Source: Methanomassiliicoccales archaeon
Lineage (GTDB): Archaea > Thermoplasmatota > Thermoplasmata > Methanomassiliicoccales > Methanomethylophilaceae
Reading direction: 5' to 3'
Assembly: GCA_900767505.1 (NCBI GenBank)
Contig: CAAFZG010000007.1
Location: 1-8,222, forward strand
DNA length: 8,222 nucleotides
Below, piece after piece: positions 1 to 5,588 of this stretch. Both the position numbers and the translations under genes were made by a program. Every line of letters begins with the position of its first letter. Positions within the stretch are counted from its first letter, which is position 1. The notes beneath the pieces are model-generated. The model saw only the letters and a program-made list of their open reading frames with translations. It ran no database searches and was not told the DNA's origin.

Positions 1-947
1 AGGGGCAGACCCTTTGTCATGGTGATCATGGTCATCAGGGCGCCAACGACGGATCCCGTCTTACCGCGGACGAGTTCTGCGATGTCGGGATTCTTCTTCT
101 GGGGCATGATGGACGAACCCGTGGTGTACTTGTCATCCATCTCGATGAATCCGAATTCCTGAGAGGACCAAAGCACAAGCTCCTCGCACAGGGAGGACAG
201 GTGGATCGCAGTCTGAGCCGCGCAGTATGCGAGTTCGGTGACGAAATCCCTGTCGCTGACCGAGTCCATGGAGTTCTCGGTGGGCTCCCTGAATCCGAGG
301 GCCTCCGATGTCATCCATCTGTCGATCGGATAGGTGGTGCCTGCGAGGGCAGCCGCTCCGAGCGGACATTTGTCCATTCTCCTGAACGCGTCCAGGAACC
401 TGTCCGCATCGCGTGAGAACTTGAACGCATGGGCGAGCATGTGCTGGGCAAGTGTGACCGGCTGTGCGTGCTGCATGTGGGTGAATCCGGGCATTATGGT
501 GTCTGCGTTGGATTCCGCCACTTTGACGAGCGACATCATCAGCTGGTCCACAGCCTCTGCGGCCTTCAGCGCATCGTCCCTCAGGTACATCCTGAAGTCC
601 GTTGCGACCTGGTCGTTCCTGCTCCTTCCGGTATGGAGCTTCCCGCCGGCAGGTCCGATGGCCTGGGTGAGTCCGAATTCGATGCATGTGTGCACATCCT
701 CGAGTGAGTGGTCCCACTCGAAAGTGCCTGCCTGGACCTCGGAGAGTATGGTCTTGAGGCCGTCAACGATGGCATCCGCATCCTCTGGAGGGATGACGTC
801 GCAGGCTTTGAGCATCTTCACGTGGGCTAGCGATCCCATGATGTCGTAGAACGCAAGATGCGAATCGACATCGAGGGAGGATGTGAAGGCAAGGGTGGAA
901 TCATCCATCCCTGCCGAGAACCTTCCTGACCAAAGGGCCTGCTTCAA
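1..947 (-). CDS. argH: Argininosuccinate lyase, N-terminal 315 residues (cut by window edge)
   Basis: Cleaves argininosuccinate to arginine and fumarate in the cytoplasm, the last step of arginine synthesis. The visible part shows the N-terminal ALWSGRF motif (residues 4-10), HTGRSRNDQ (105-113), the catalytic-histidine segment FTHMQHAQP (His157) and the fumarase/lyase superfamily signature GSSIMPQKKNP (277-287), which carries the catalytic serine loop. The family is usually 450-500 residues long, so about a third lies beyond position 1. I chose a TTG start at 947: it places ALWxGRF at the usual distance from the N-terminus and has GTGATC (955-950) as ribosome binding site. The first in-frame ATG (908) would cut off the conserved N-terminus. 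The gene begins four bases after the argG stop, so the two are almost certainly co-transcribed and probably translationally coupled. No frameshift is seen in the visible part. Confidence 0.97.
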   Translation of the reverse strand, partial: MKQALWSGRFSAGMDDSTLAFTSSLDVDSHLAFYDIMGSLAHVKMLKACDVIPPEDADAIVDGLKTILSEVQAGTFEWDHSLEDVHTCIEFGLTQAIGPAGGKLHTGRSRNDQVATDFRMYLRDDALKAAEAVDQLMMSLVKVAESNADTIMPGFTHMQHAQPVTLAQHMLAHAFKFSRDADRFLDAFRRMDKCPLGAAALAGTTYPIDRWMTSEALGFREPTENSMDSVSDRDFVTELAYCAAQTAIHLSSLCEELVLWSSQEFGFIEMDDKYTTGSSIMPQKKNPDIAELVRGKTGSVVGALMTMITMTKGLP

Positions 948-949
948 GA

Positions 950-955
950 GATCAC
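950..955 (-). promoter_or_regulatory. Ribosome binding site of argH overlapping the argG stop
   Basis: On the minus strand GTGATC spans the argG stop codon (TGA at 954-952) and lies two bases before the TTG at 947. It matches six bases of the complement of the expected 16S rRNA 3' end (AGGAGGTGATCC). It decides the TTG start of argH and suggests that ribosomes ending argG re-initiate on argH. Confidence 0.55.
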
Positions 956-2196
956 TTCTTCTCGGAATGGCTCTTGGCGGCTGTTCTTCCGGGCAGTCCC
1001 CAGATGTAGATGAATCCGGTAGCGGACTTGTGGTCGAACACATCGCCCTCGGCGTATGTGCTGAGTCCCGCATCGTACATCGAGTAGGGAGATTTCCTGC
1101 CGACGACTGTTGCGCTTCCCTTGTACAGCTTCATGCGGACGGTTCCGGAGACGAACTCCTGTGTCTTGTCCATGAATGCCTGGATGGGCTCCATGAGTCC
1201 GCCGAACCAGAGTCCGTCATAGCAGAGCTGCGTGAACTTCTGCTCGAGTCCGCGCTTGTACTCGATGGTGTCTCTGGGCAGGGTCATTCCCTCGAGGGCC
1301 TGGTGGGCCTTGATGAGCGTGACTGCTGCGGGGCACTCGTAGGTCTCACGGCTCTTGATTCCCATGAGACGGTCCTCGACGTGGTCGATCCTGCCGACGC
1401 CGTGTGATCCGGCGAGTCTGTCGAGGCTCTCGATGAGCTCCACTCCGCCCATCTTCTTTCCGTTGATCGCGACGGGCACTCCCTTTTCGAAGTCGATCTC
1501 GATATACTCGGGCTTGTCGGGGGCCTCTTCGGGGTCGACGGTGTTCTCCCAGACATCCTTGGGGGGCTCCTGCCAGGGGTCTTCGAGGACTCCGCACTCG
1601 CATGAGCTTCCCCAGAGGTTCTCGTCCCTGGAGTAGGGGCTCTCCTTCTTCACGATGATCTCGATGCCGTTCTTCTTGGCGTACTCGATCTCGTCCTCTC
1701 TGGTGGTGACCCACTCGCGCATAGGTGCGATGATGGAGAGGTTGGGGTCCTGAGAGACGATGCCGACATCGAATCTGACCTGGTCGTTTCCCTTTGCGGT
1801 GCATCCGTGTGCGATGTACTTTGCACCCTCGGCTTTTGCGACCTCGACGAGCTTCTTGGCGATGAGGGGTCTGGCGATGGCGGTGCTCAGGGGGTAGACG
1901 TTCTGATAGAGGGCGTTGGCCTTGAGGGACGGCCAGACGTAGTCGTTGACGAACTCCTCTCTGGCGTCTATGTAGTCTGATTTGATGGCTCCGTTCCTGA
2001 GGGCACGGGCGACGATGTCGTCTTTGCTCGGAGGCTGTCCGACATTGATTGCGATAGCGATGACGTCGAGATTGTAGTTCTCCTGAAGCCAGTGGATGGC
2101 TACTGACGTGTCCAGTCCGCCGGAGTATGCGAGGACGACTTTGTCTCTCGCTCCGGCTTTGGCATTGCATTTTGTCTTGTCATTGCAGGCTGCCAT
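952..2196 (-). CDS. argG: Argininosuccinate synthase
   Basis: Joins citrulline and aspartate with ATP to give argininosuccinate, the penultimate step of arginine synthesis. The N-type ATP pyrophosphatase loop AYSGGLDTS lies at residues 23-31. Further family landmarks are the YIAHGCTAKGNDQVRF segment, the DENLWGSSCE segment and the C-terminal SATGFIYIWGLPGR segment. At 414 residues it is close to the usual 395-410. The ATG at 2196 is preferred because a TATA-like stretch (2236-2223) sits about 31 bases upstream, leaving almost no leader. The ATG at 2223 falls inside that box, and a TTG at 2244 lies upstream of it. This start leaves about 16 residues before the usual N-terminus, including Cys4 and Cys10, which is unusual. 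It is first in an operon with argH and divergent from argCJBD. Confidence 0.97.
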   Translation of the reverse strand: MAACNDKTKCNAKAGARDKVVLAYSGGLDTSVAIHWLQENYNLDVIAIAINVGQPPSKDDIVARALRNGAIKSDYIDAREEFVNDYVWPSLKANALYQNVYPLSTAIARPLIAKKLVEVAKAEGAKYIAHGCTAKGNDQVRFDVGIVSQDPNLSIIAPMREWVTTREDEIEYAKKNGIEIIVKKESPYSRDENLWGSSCECGVLEDPWQEPPKDVWENTVDPEEAPDKPEYIEIDFEKGVPVAINGKKMGGVELIESLDRLAGSHGVGRIDHVEDRLMGIKSRETYECPAAVTLIKAHQALEGMTLPRDTIEYKRGLEQKFTQLCYDGLWFGGLMEPIQAFMDKTQEFVSGTVRMKLYKGSATVVGRKSPYSMYDAGLSTYAEGDVFDHKSATGFIYIWGLPGRTAAKSHSEKK

Positions 2197-2200
2197 ATTG

Positions 2201-2213
2201 ATCGCTTCGCGAT
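2201..2213. promoter_or_regulatory. Palindrome at the predicted argG transcription start (operator candidate)
   Basis: ATCGC-TTC-GCGAT is a perfect 5+3+5 inverted repeat. It lies between the argG TATA-like box (2236-2223) and the argG start codon (2196), over the position where transcription should begin. A protein bound here would block initiation, so it is a plausible repressor site. The regulator is unknown and short palindromes can arise by chance. Confidence 0.35.
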
Positions 2214-2222
2214 TTCCCTGCA

Positions 2223-2236
2223 TTATAATATTTTTA
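2223..2236 (-). promoter_or_regulatory. Archaeal TATA-box promoter of argGH
   Basis: On the minus strand the run TAAAAATATTATAA is the only strongly AT-rich block in front of argG. With the usual archaeal spacing of about 25-27 bases from box centre to start, transcription would begin near 2202, giving a leader of only about six bases before the ATG at 2196. A second, weaker candidate (GCATAAAG, 2280-2273) lies further upstream. Confidence 0.5.
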
Positions 2237-2299
2237 CCTGTCAAAGGCAGGCGGGTTTCGTTCCAAGGGGTACTTTATGCGATGATGTGTGAAAGTGTA

Positions 2300-2312
2300 G
2301 ACACCTGGTGTC
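2300..2312. promoter_or_regulatory. Perfect inverted repeat GACACC-N-GGTGTC (operator candidate)
   Basis: This is a 6+1+6 palindrome near the middle of the divergent argG-argC region. Additional GTGT copies at 2287-2290 and 2295-2298 extend it into a small cluster of half-sites. It lies about 65 bp upstream of the argG TATA box and about 140 bp upstream of the argC one, so it could serve both operons. The binding protein is not identifiable from sequence. Confidence 0.35.
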
Positions 2313-2409
2313 GGATTGAGAACATTATGCTTTCGCCACACTTCTGACGGTCGTTGCCAGGCAGGATGTGTTCGGAAAGGGTGGACAATACGGTAAGAAA
2401 CGTATCTAT

Positions 2410-2427
2410 CCGTTCGTACAGGAACGG
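2410..2427. promoter_or_regulatory. Perfect inverted repeat CCGTTC-N6-GAACGG upstream of the argC promoter
   Basis: This 18-bp dyad has 6-bp arms and a 6-bp spacer (GTACAG). Arms of this spacing suit a dimeric helix-turn-helix protein. It ends about 24 bp before the proposed argC TATA element, a position more typical of activators than of repressors. Its role is inferred from position and symmetry only. Confidence 0.35.
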
Positions 2428-2447
2428 TCTTTACAACATGTGTCGCA

Positions 2448-2460
2448 AATCGAACAATAT
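2448..2460 (+). promoter_or_regulatory. Probable BRE/TATA promoter of argCJBD
   Basis: ATCGAACAATAT resembles the element before the gene at 7252, which reads ATCGAACATTAATAT; the shared block is ATCGAACA. Box centre near 2457 predicts transcription from about 2483, giving a leader of roughly 29 bases that contains the argC ribosome binding site. The TATA part is weak, so the exact position is uncertain. Confidence 0.4.
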
Positions 2461-2474
2461 CTTTTTGAACACTA

Positions 2475-2483
2475 TGACCGTCA
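2475..2483. promoter_or_regulatory. TGAC-N-GTCA palindrome at the predicted argC transcription start
   Basis: A perfect 4+1+4 repeat lies where argC transcription is expected to begin. A near copy, TGACGGTC, lies at 2345-2352 in the same intergenic region. A position over the start site would suit a repressor, but the repeat is short and chance is a real alternative. Confidence 0.22.
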
Positions 2484-2503
2484 CGCTGGCTGCAGTTGCA
2501 TCA

Positions 2504-2508
2504 GTGAT
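2504..2508 (+). promoter_or_regulatory. Ribosome binding site of argC
   Basis: GTGAT lies three bases before the ATG at 2512 and matches part of the archaeal anti-Shine-Dalgarno complement (GGTGATC). The open frame continues upstream to a GTG at 2368 but has no other ATG, so this site helps fix the start. Confidence 0.45.
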
Positions 2509-2511
2509 AAC

Positions 2512-3528
2512 ATGACCAAGATAGGTATCATCGGAGGAACGGGGTACACCGGCGGAGAGCTGGCCCGTATCCTGTGCACGCATCCCGACGTCGAGATAGC
2601 GGCCATGACATCCCGTCAGAACGCAGGTTCCAAGGTCGCGGATGTCCACACCTTCCTGGGCGGCTACCTGGATCTCGAGTTCACGGAGCGCATCCCGGAG
2701 GACATGGACTTGGATCTCGTCTTCGTCGCCACACCGCACGGTGTCGCCATGAGCGAGGTCCCGAAGCTCCTCGAGAGGGGCATCAAGGCGATAGACCTCT
2801 CCGGCGACTACAGGCTCCAGGACGTTTCCGTATACGAGAAATGGTACGGTCATGTTCACACGGATACGGAGAATCTGCCGAAGGCCGTCTACGGATTGCC
2901 CGAGTTCTTCCGTGACGAGATCTACGGTGCCGACCTGGTCGCAAACCCGGGCTGCTATGCTACATCTATAATATTTGCATGTGCGCCGCTCCTGAAGTCG
3001 GGTCTGGTCGAGGAGGACGTCATCGTGGATGCGAAATCCGGGACATCCGGTGCAGGGATGGTACCGACCGCGCGCACGCATCATCCCAACTGCGGGGAAT
3101 CGATAATCCCTTACAGCATCGGCACCCACAGGCACACTCCCGAGGTGGAGATGGCCGTGGACCGTTTCGCCAGTACGCACATGGATGTGACATTCGTTCC
3201 CCAGCTGCTGCCGATCGTCCGCGGGATCCTGTCCTCGTGCTACTTCCGCCTGAAGGAGGACGTCACGCAGGAAGAGGTGGACAAGGTGTATGCCTCGCAG
3301 TACGGCGGAGAGAGGTTCGTTCATTACGTGAAGGAACCGTCCATCCGTGCGGTGGTGGGCTCCAATCACGCACAGGTCGCATCGCGTGTGATCGGGGACA
3401 AGGTCGTGTCCTTCGGCGTGGTGGACAATCTTGTCAAAGGCGCGGCCGGACAGGCCGTGCAGTCGATGAATCTTATGCTCAAACTCAATGAGAACACCGG
3501 GCTGGACATGCCCGGTCTGGGGGTATGA
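2512..3528 (+). CDS. argC: N-acetyl-gamma-glutamyl-phosphate reductase
   Basis: Reduces N-acetylglutamyl phosphate to N-acetylglutamate semialdehyde with NADPH, the third step towards ornithine. The N-terminal dinucleotide-binding motif GGTGYTG lies at residues 8-14. The catalytic cysteine is Cys148 in NPGCYATS, and the THRHTPE segment (205-211) holds the catalytic histidine. The protein has 338 residues, a typical length for the family. The start is chosen because the conserved NAD(P)-binding strand begins directly after it and a GTGAT site precedes it. Sequence upstream in the same frame has no family resemblance. It is the first gene of the plus-strand operon, and its stop overlaps the argJ start in an ATGA arrangement. 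Some homologues (LysY) act on LysW-bound substrates in lysine synthesis; the argJBD neighbours argue for the arginine role here. Confidence 0.97.
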   Translation: MTKIGIIGGTGYTGGELARILCTHPDVEIAAMTSRQNAGSKVADVHTFLGGYLDLEFTERIPEDMDLDLVFVATPHGVAMSEVPKLLERGIKAIDLSGDYRLQDVSVYEKWYGHVHTDTENLPKAVYGLPEFFRDEIYGADLVANPGCYATSIIFACAPLLKSGLVEEDVIVDAKSGTSGAGMVPTARTHHPNCGESIIPYSIGTHRHTPEVEMAVDRFASTHMDVTFVPQLLPIVRGILSSCYFRLKEDVTQEEVDKVYASQYGGERFVHYVKEPSIRAVVGSNHAQVASRVIGDKVVSFGVVDNLVKGAAGQAVQSMNLMLKLNENTGLDMPGLGV

Positions 3529-4757
3529 CAATGGTAGAAATCATAGATGGCGGCGTGACGACCCCTCAGGGGTTCAAGGCCGCCGGAGTGCACAGCGGTG
3601 TCAAGTACCGCTCGCTGGACATGGGACTTCTCTACTCCGAGGTCCCTGCGACAGCATACTGTGCTTACACGAGCAACAACGTCAAGGCGGCGCCGGTCCA
3701 GGTCATGATGGAGGAGAACTCCCCGACCCTGTCCGCAGTCGTCATCAACAGCGGTAACGCTAACGCCCTGACCGGGCGCCGCGGTATAGAAGATGCATAT
3801 TCGATGAAGCAGTCCGTCGCCGCCGAACTGAATCTTGACCCCAAGGAGGTCGGGGTGATGTCCACAGGTCTCATCGGACGTTTCCTGGACATGCACAAGA
3901 TCCGCTACGGCATATCCCGCGCATCCCGCGAACTCGATGTGGGACGCGAGGCCGACGGTCTCATCACCGAGGCCATCATGACCACGGACACGATCAAGAA
4001 GGAATGCGCCGCCAGGGCACGTCTGTCCGACGGTACCCTGGTCTACGTCGCGGGGATGTCGAAGGGGAGCGGTATGATCGCACCCCACATGAAGGTCCTC
4101 CACGGAACGACCCTCACCCTCATCACCACAGATGCCACGCTCGGTCCGGATTTCGCAGAGGTATGGCAGTCCATCCTCGACGACACCATGAACATGGTAA
4201 CCGTCGACGGCGACCAGTCCACCAACGACACCTGCATCCTCCTGGCGAACGGCATGTCCAAATCCAAGCCCGCCGACCACGATCCGGAGTTCGAACTCGC
4301 ACTCCGCACCGTGATGACGAAGATCGCACGCACCATCGCCATGGACGGAGAGGGAGCCACGAAGCTCATCGAGGTCCAGGTCACCGGAGCGGAGACCAAG
4401 GAGGATGCCAAGAAGGTCGTCCGTGCGATAACCAACTCCCCGTTGGTCAAAACAGCCATCTTCGGTGCGGACCCCAACTACGGCCGTCTGATGATGGCCC
4501 TCGGGAACAGCGGATGCAAGTTCAATCTGACCGATGTCCGTCTCACGATCAAAGGAGGCGACATGGAGGTCCCCATCCTCGACTCGGGCGCTCCGATCTT
4601 CCAGGACGAGCGTGCCGTGGAGGTCGTCCGTATGGCAATGGACAACAAGGAGGTCACGATCCTCGTCGACCTCGGAGTCGGAAACGAGACGGCGACCGGC
4701 TGGGGATGCGATCTCACATACGACTATGTCCGCATCAATGCGGAGTATGCGACATGA
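3525..4757 (+). CDS. argJ: Glutamate N-acetyltransferase / ornithine acetyltransferase
   Basis: Transfers the acetyl group of N-acetylornithine to glutamate, releasing ornithine and regenerating N-acetylglutamate; some members also acetylate glutamate from acetyl-CoA. At 410 residues it has the normal length of the precursor, which cuts itself into two chains at a conserved threonine. Landmarks are NSGNANALTG (residues 80-89), the KGSGMI motif followed by Pro187, ITTDA (200-204) and the C-terminal TGWGCDLTYDYV. The cleavage region is unusual: most members read P-N-M-A-T-M-L, whereas here P-H-M is followed by KVLH and then GTTL, so the nucleophile should be Thr195 (or Thr196). The ATG at 3525 overlaps the argC stop; an ATG at 3531 is a possible alternative. 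Whether it is mono- or bifunctional cannot be read from sequence. No argA or argE homologue is in the window. Confidence 0.96.
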   Translation: MTMVEIIDGGVTTPQGFKAAGVHSGVKYRSLDMGLLYSEVPATAYCAYTSNNVKAAPVQVMMEENSPTLSAVVINSGNANALTGRRGIEDAYSMKQSVAAELNLDPKEVGVMSTGLIGRFLDMHKIRYGISRASRELDVGREADGLITEAIMTTDTIKKECAARARLSDGTLVYVAGMSKGSGMIAPHMKVLHGTTLTLITTDATLGPDFAEVWQSILDDTMNMVTVDGDQSTNDTCILLANGMSKSKPADHDPEFELALRTVMTKIARTIAMDGEGATKLIEVQVTGAETKEDAKKVVRAITNSPLVKTAIFGADPNYGRLMMALGNSGCKFNLTDVRLTIKGGDMEVPILDSGAPIFQDERAVEVVRMAMDNKEVTILVDLGVGNETATGWGCDLTYDYVRINAEYAT

Positions 4758-4761
4758 GGTG
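4756..4761 (+). promoter_or_regulatory. Ribosome binding site of argB overlapping the argJ stop
   Basis: GAGGTG begins inside the argJ stop codon (TGA at 4755-4757) and lies six bases before the TTG at 4768. It is the best Shine-Dalgarno match I found in the window. It decides the unusual TTG start of argB over the nearby GTG (4759) and ATGs (4738, 4747), none of which has a good site. Confidence 0.65.
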
Positions 4762-4767
4762 TCTGGC

Positions 4768-5583
4768 TTGTCCGCTCTCTATGTGCTGAAGTTCGGCGGG
4801 AACGCCATTCGCGGCAGGGAGGACATGCTCCGTCTGTCCAAGGAGATAGCCCAGATGGTCTCCGGAGGCAGCAAGGTCATCCTCATCCACGGCGGAGGTC
4901 CCGAGATATCCGAGGAGATGGAGCGCCGCGGTCTGACACCCCGCAAGGTCTGCGGGATCAGGGTCACGGATGAGAGGTCGCTGGAAGTGGCCGACATCGT
5001 CCTCAGGAGGCTCAACTCCGAGATGACCGACTGTCTGAGGGAATGCGGCGTCAACGCCGTCGGCATGCCCGGGTACATGTGCTCTGTATGCACCAAGAAG
5101 CCTCCCATGACCGTCTGCGAGGACGGTGCGGAGCAGACCGTCGATCCCGGATTGGTAGGGGAGGTCTCCGATGTGGACCCCACATGCCTCAGCGATCTTC
5201 TGGCGGTCAACGCGGTGCCCGTAATCTATCCGATAGGGAAGGATGCGGACGGGAACATGCTCAACGTCAATGCGGACACCATGTGCGCAGGCATAGCCTC
5301 ACACATAGGATGCACGGAGATGGTCGCGATAACCGATGTGCCCGGCATCCTGACGGATGTGTCCGACCCATCGTCGAAGATAGATTCCCTCGATCTGGCC
5401 CGTGTCGACGAACTCATCGCCGATGGAACGATCTCCGGAGGGATGATCCCCAAAGTGGAGGCATGCCGTCAGGCCCTGCTCGCGGGAGTGGACAGGGTCC
5501 GCATGGTCAACGGGAAGGATCAGCACAGCATACTGGCGGACATAGTGTCCGGCGGAAATCACGGAACAGTAATCACGAAGTGA
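4768..5583 (+). CDS. argB: Acetylglutamate kinase
   Basis: Phosphorylates N-acetylglutamate with ATP, the second step towards ornithine and in many organisms the arginine-controlled step. It belongs to the amino acid kinase fold: Lys8 in the N-terminal KFGGNA segment, the glycine loop HGGGPEIS (residues 41-48), GIRVTDE, NVNADT and the late GMIPKVEAC segment. It has 271 residues. The TTG start follows a strong GAGGTG site that overlaps the argJ stop, giving a 10-bp gap. With this start only seven residues precede the catalytic lysine, so the extra N-terminal helix of arginine-inhibited, hexameric kinases appears absent; the possible upstream starts add at most ten residues. It is rich in cysteine (11), including CSVC, where relatives commonly have a GLSGxDGG-like turn. 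LysZ is a relative, but the neighbours indicate arginine synthesis. Confidence 0.95.
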   Translation: MSALYVLKFGGNAIRGREDMLRLSKEIAQMVSGGSKVILIHGGGPEISEEMERRGLTPRKVCGIRVTDERSLEVADIVLRRLNSEMTDCLRECGVNAVGMPGYMCSVCTKKPPMTVCEDGAEQTVDPGLVGEVSDVDPTCLSDLLAVNAVPVIYPIGKDADGNMLNVNADTMCAGIASHIGCTEMVAITDVPGILTDVSDPSSKIDSLDLARVDELIADGTISGGMIPKVEACRQALLAGVDRVRMVNGKDQHSILADIVSGGNHGTVITK

Positions 5584-5588
5584 ACAGC

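Larger units (their letters stand above)
2197..2511. other. Divergent arg intergenic control region
   Basis: This 315-bp stretch without a convincing gene separates the argG and argC start codons. It holds one promoter facing each way and four short inverted repeats: 2201-2213, 2300-2312, 2410-2427 and 2475-2483. GTGT/ACAC half-sites cluster at 2287-2311. Three related short sequences (GGTGTCGGA, TGTGTTCGGA and TGTGTCGCA, near 2308, 2367 and 2440) recur in the same orientation. No RNA gene, riboswitch or T-rich terminator is recognisable. The open reading frames crossing it have no family resemblance and no start signals. Confidence 0.6.

Noticed and set aside
1346..2170. Open frame of 274 codons in another frame inside argG
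   Set aside because: Extremely rich in arginine, histidine and serine and fully inside the conserved argG frame; a compositional artefact.
2096..2347. Small plus-strand open frame (83 codons) over the start of argG and the intergenic region
   Set aside because: Antisense to the argG N-terminus, with no ribosome site, no promoter and no recognisable domain.
2368..2511. Possible 48-residue N-terminal extension of ArgC from a GTG at 2368
   Set aside because: The NAD(P)-binding strand begins right after the ATG at 2512, which has a GTGAT ribosome site. The extra sequence has no family counterpart and would contain the proposed promoter.
2431..3531. Long open frame (366 codons) on the strand opposite argC
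   Set aside because: It runs antisense to a gene with clear catalytic motifs, has no recognisable domain and an arginine/histidine/valine-rich composition typical of reading GC-biased codons backwards.
4534..4767. Upstream extension of the argB frame inside argJ
   Set aside because: This stretch is a serine/arginine-rich shadow of the argJ C-terminus, with no resemblance to the N-terminal helix of acetylglutamate kinases and no start signal.
5043..5588. Extension of the argD frame back into argB, suggesting a fused protein
   Set aside because: The frame is open only because of codon bias; the sequence is arginine/histidine-rich without a domain, and ArgD starts normally at 5589.
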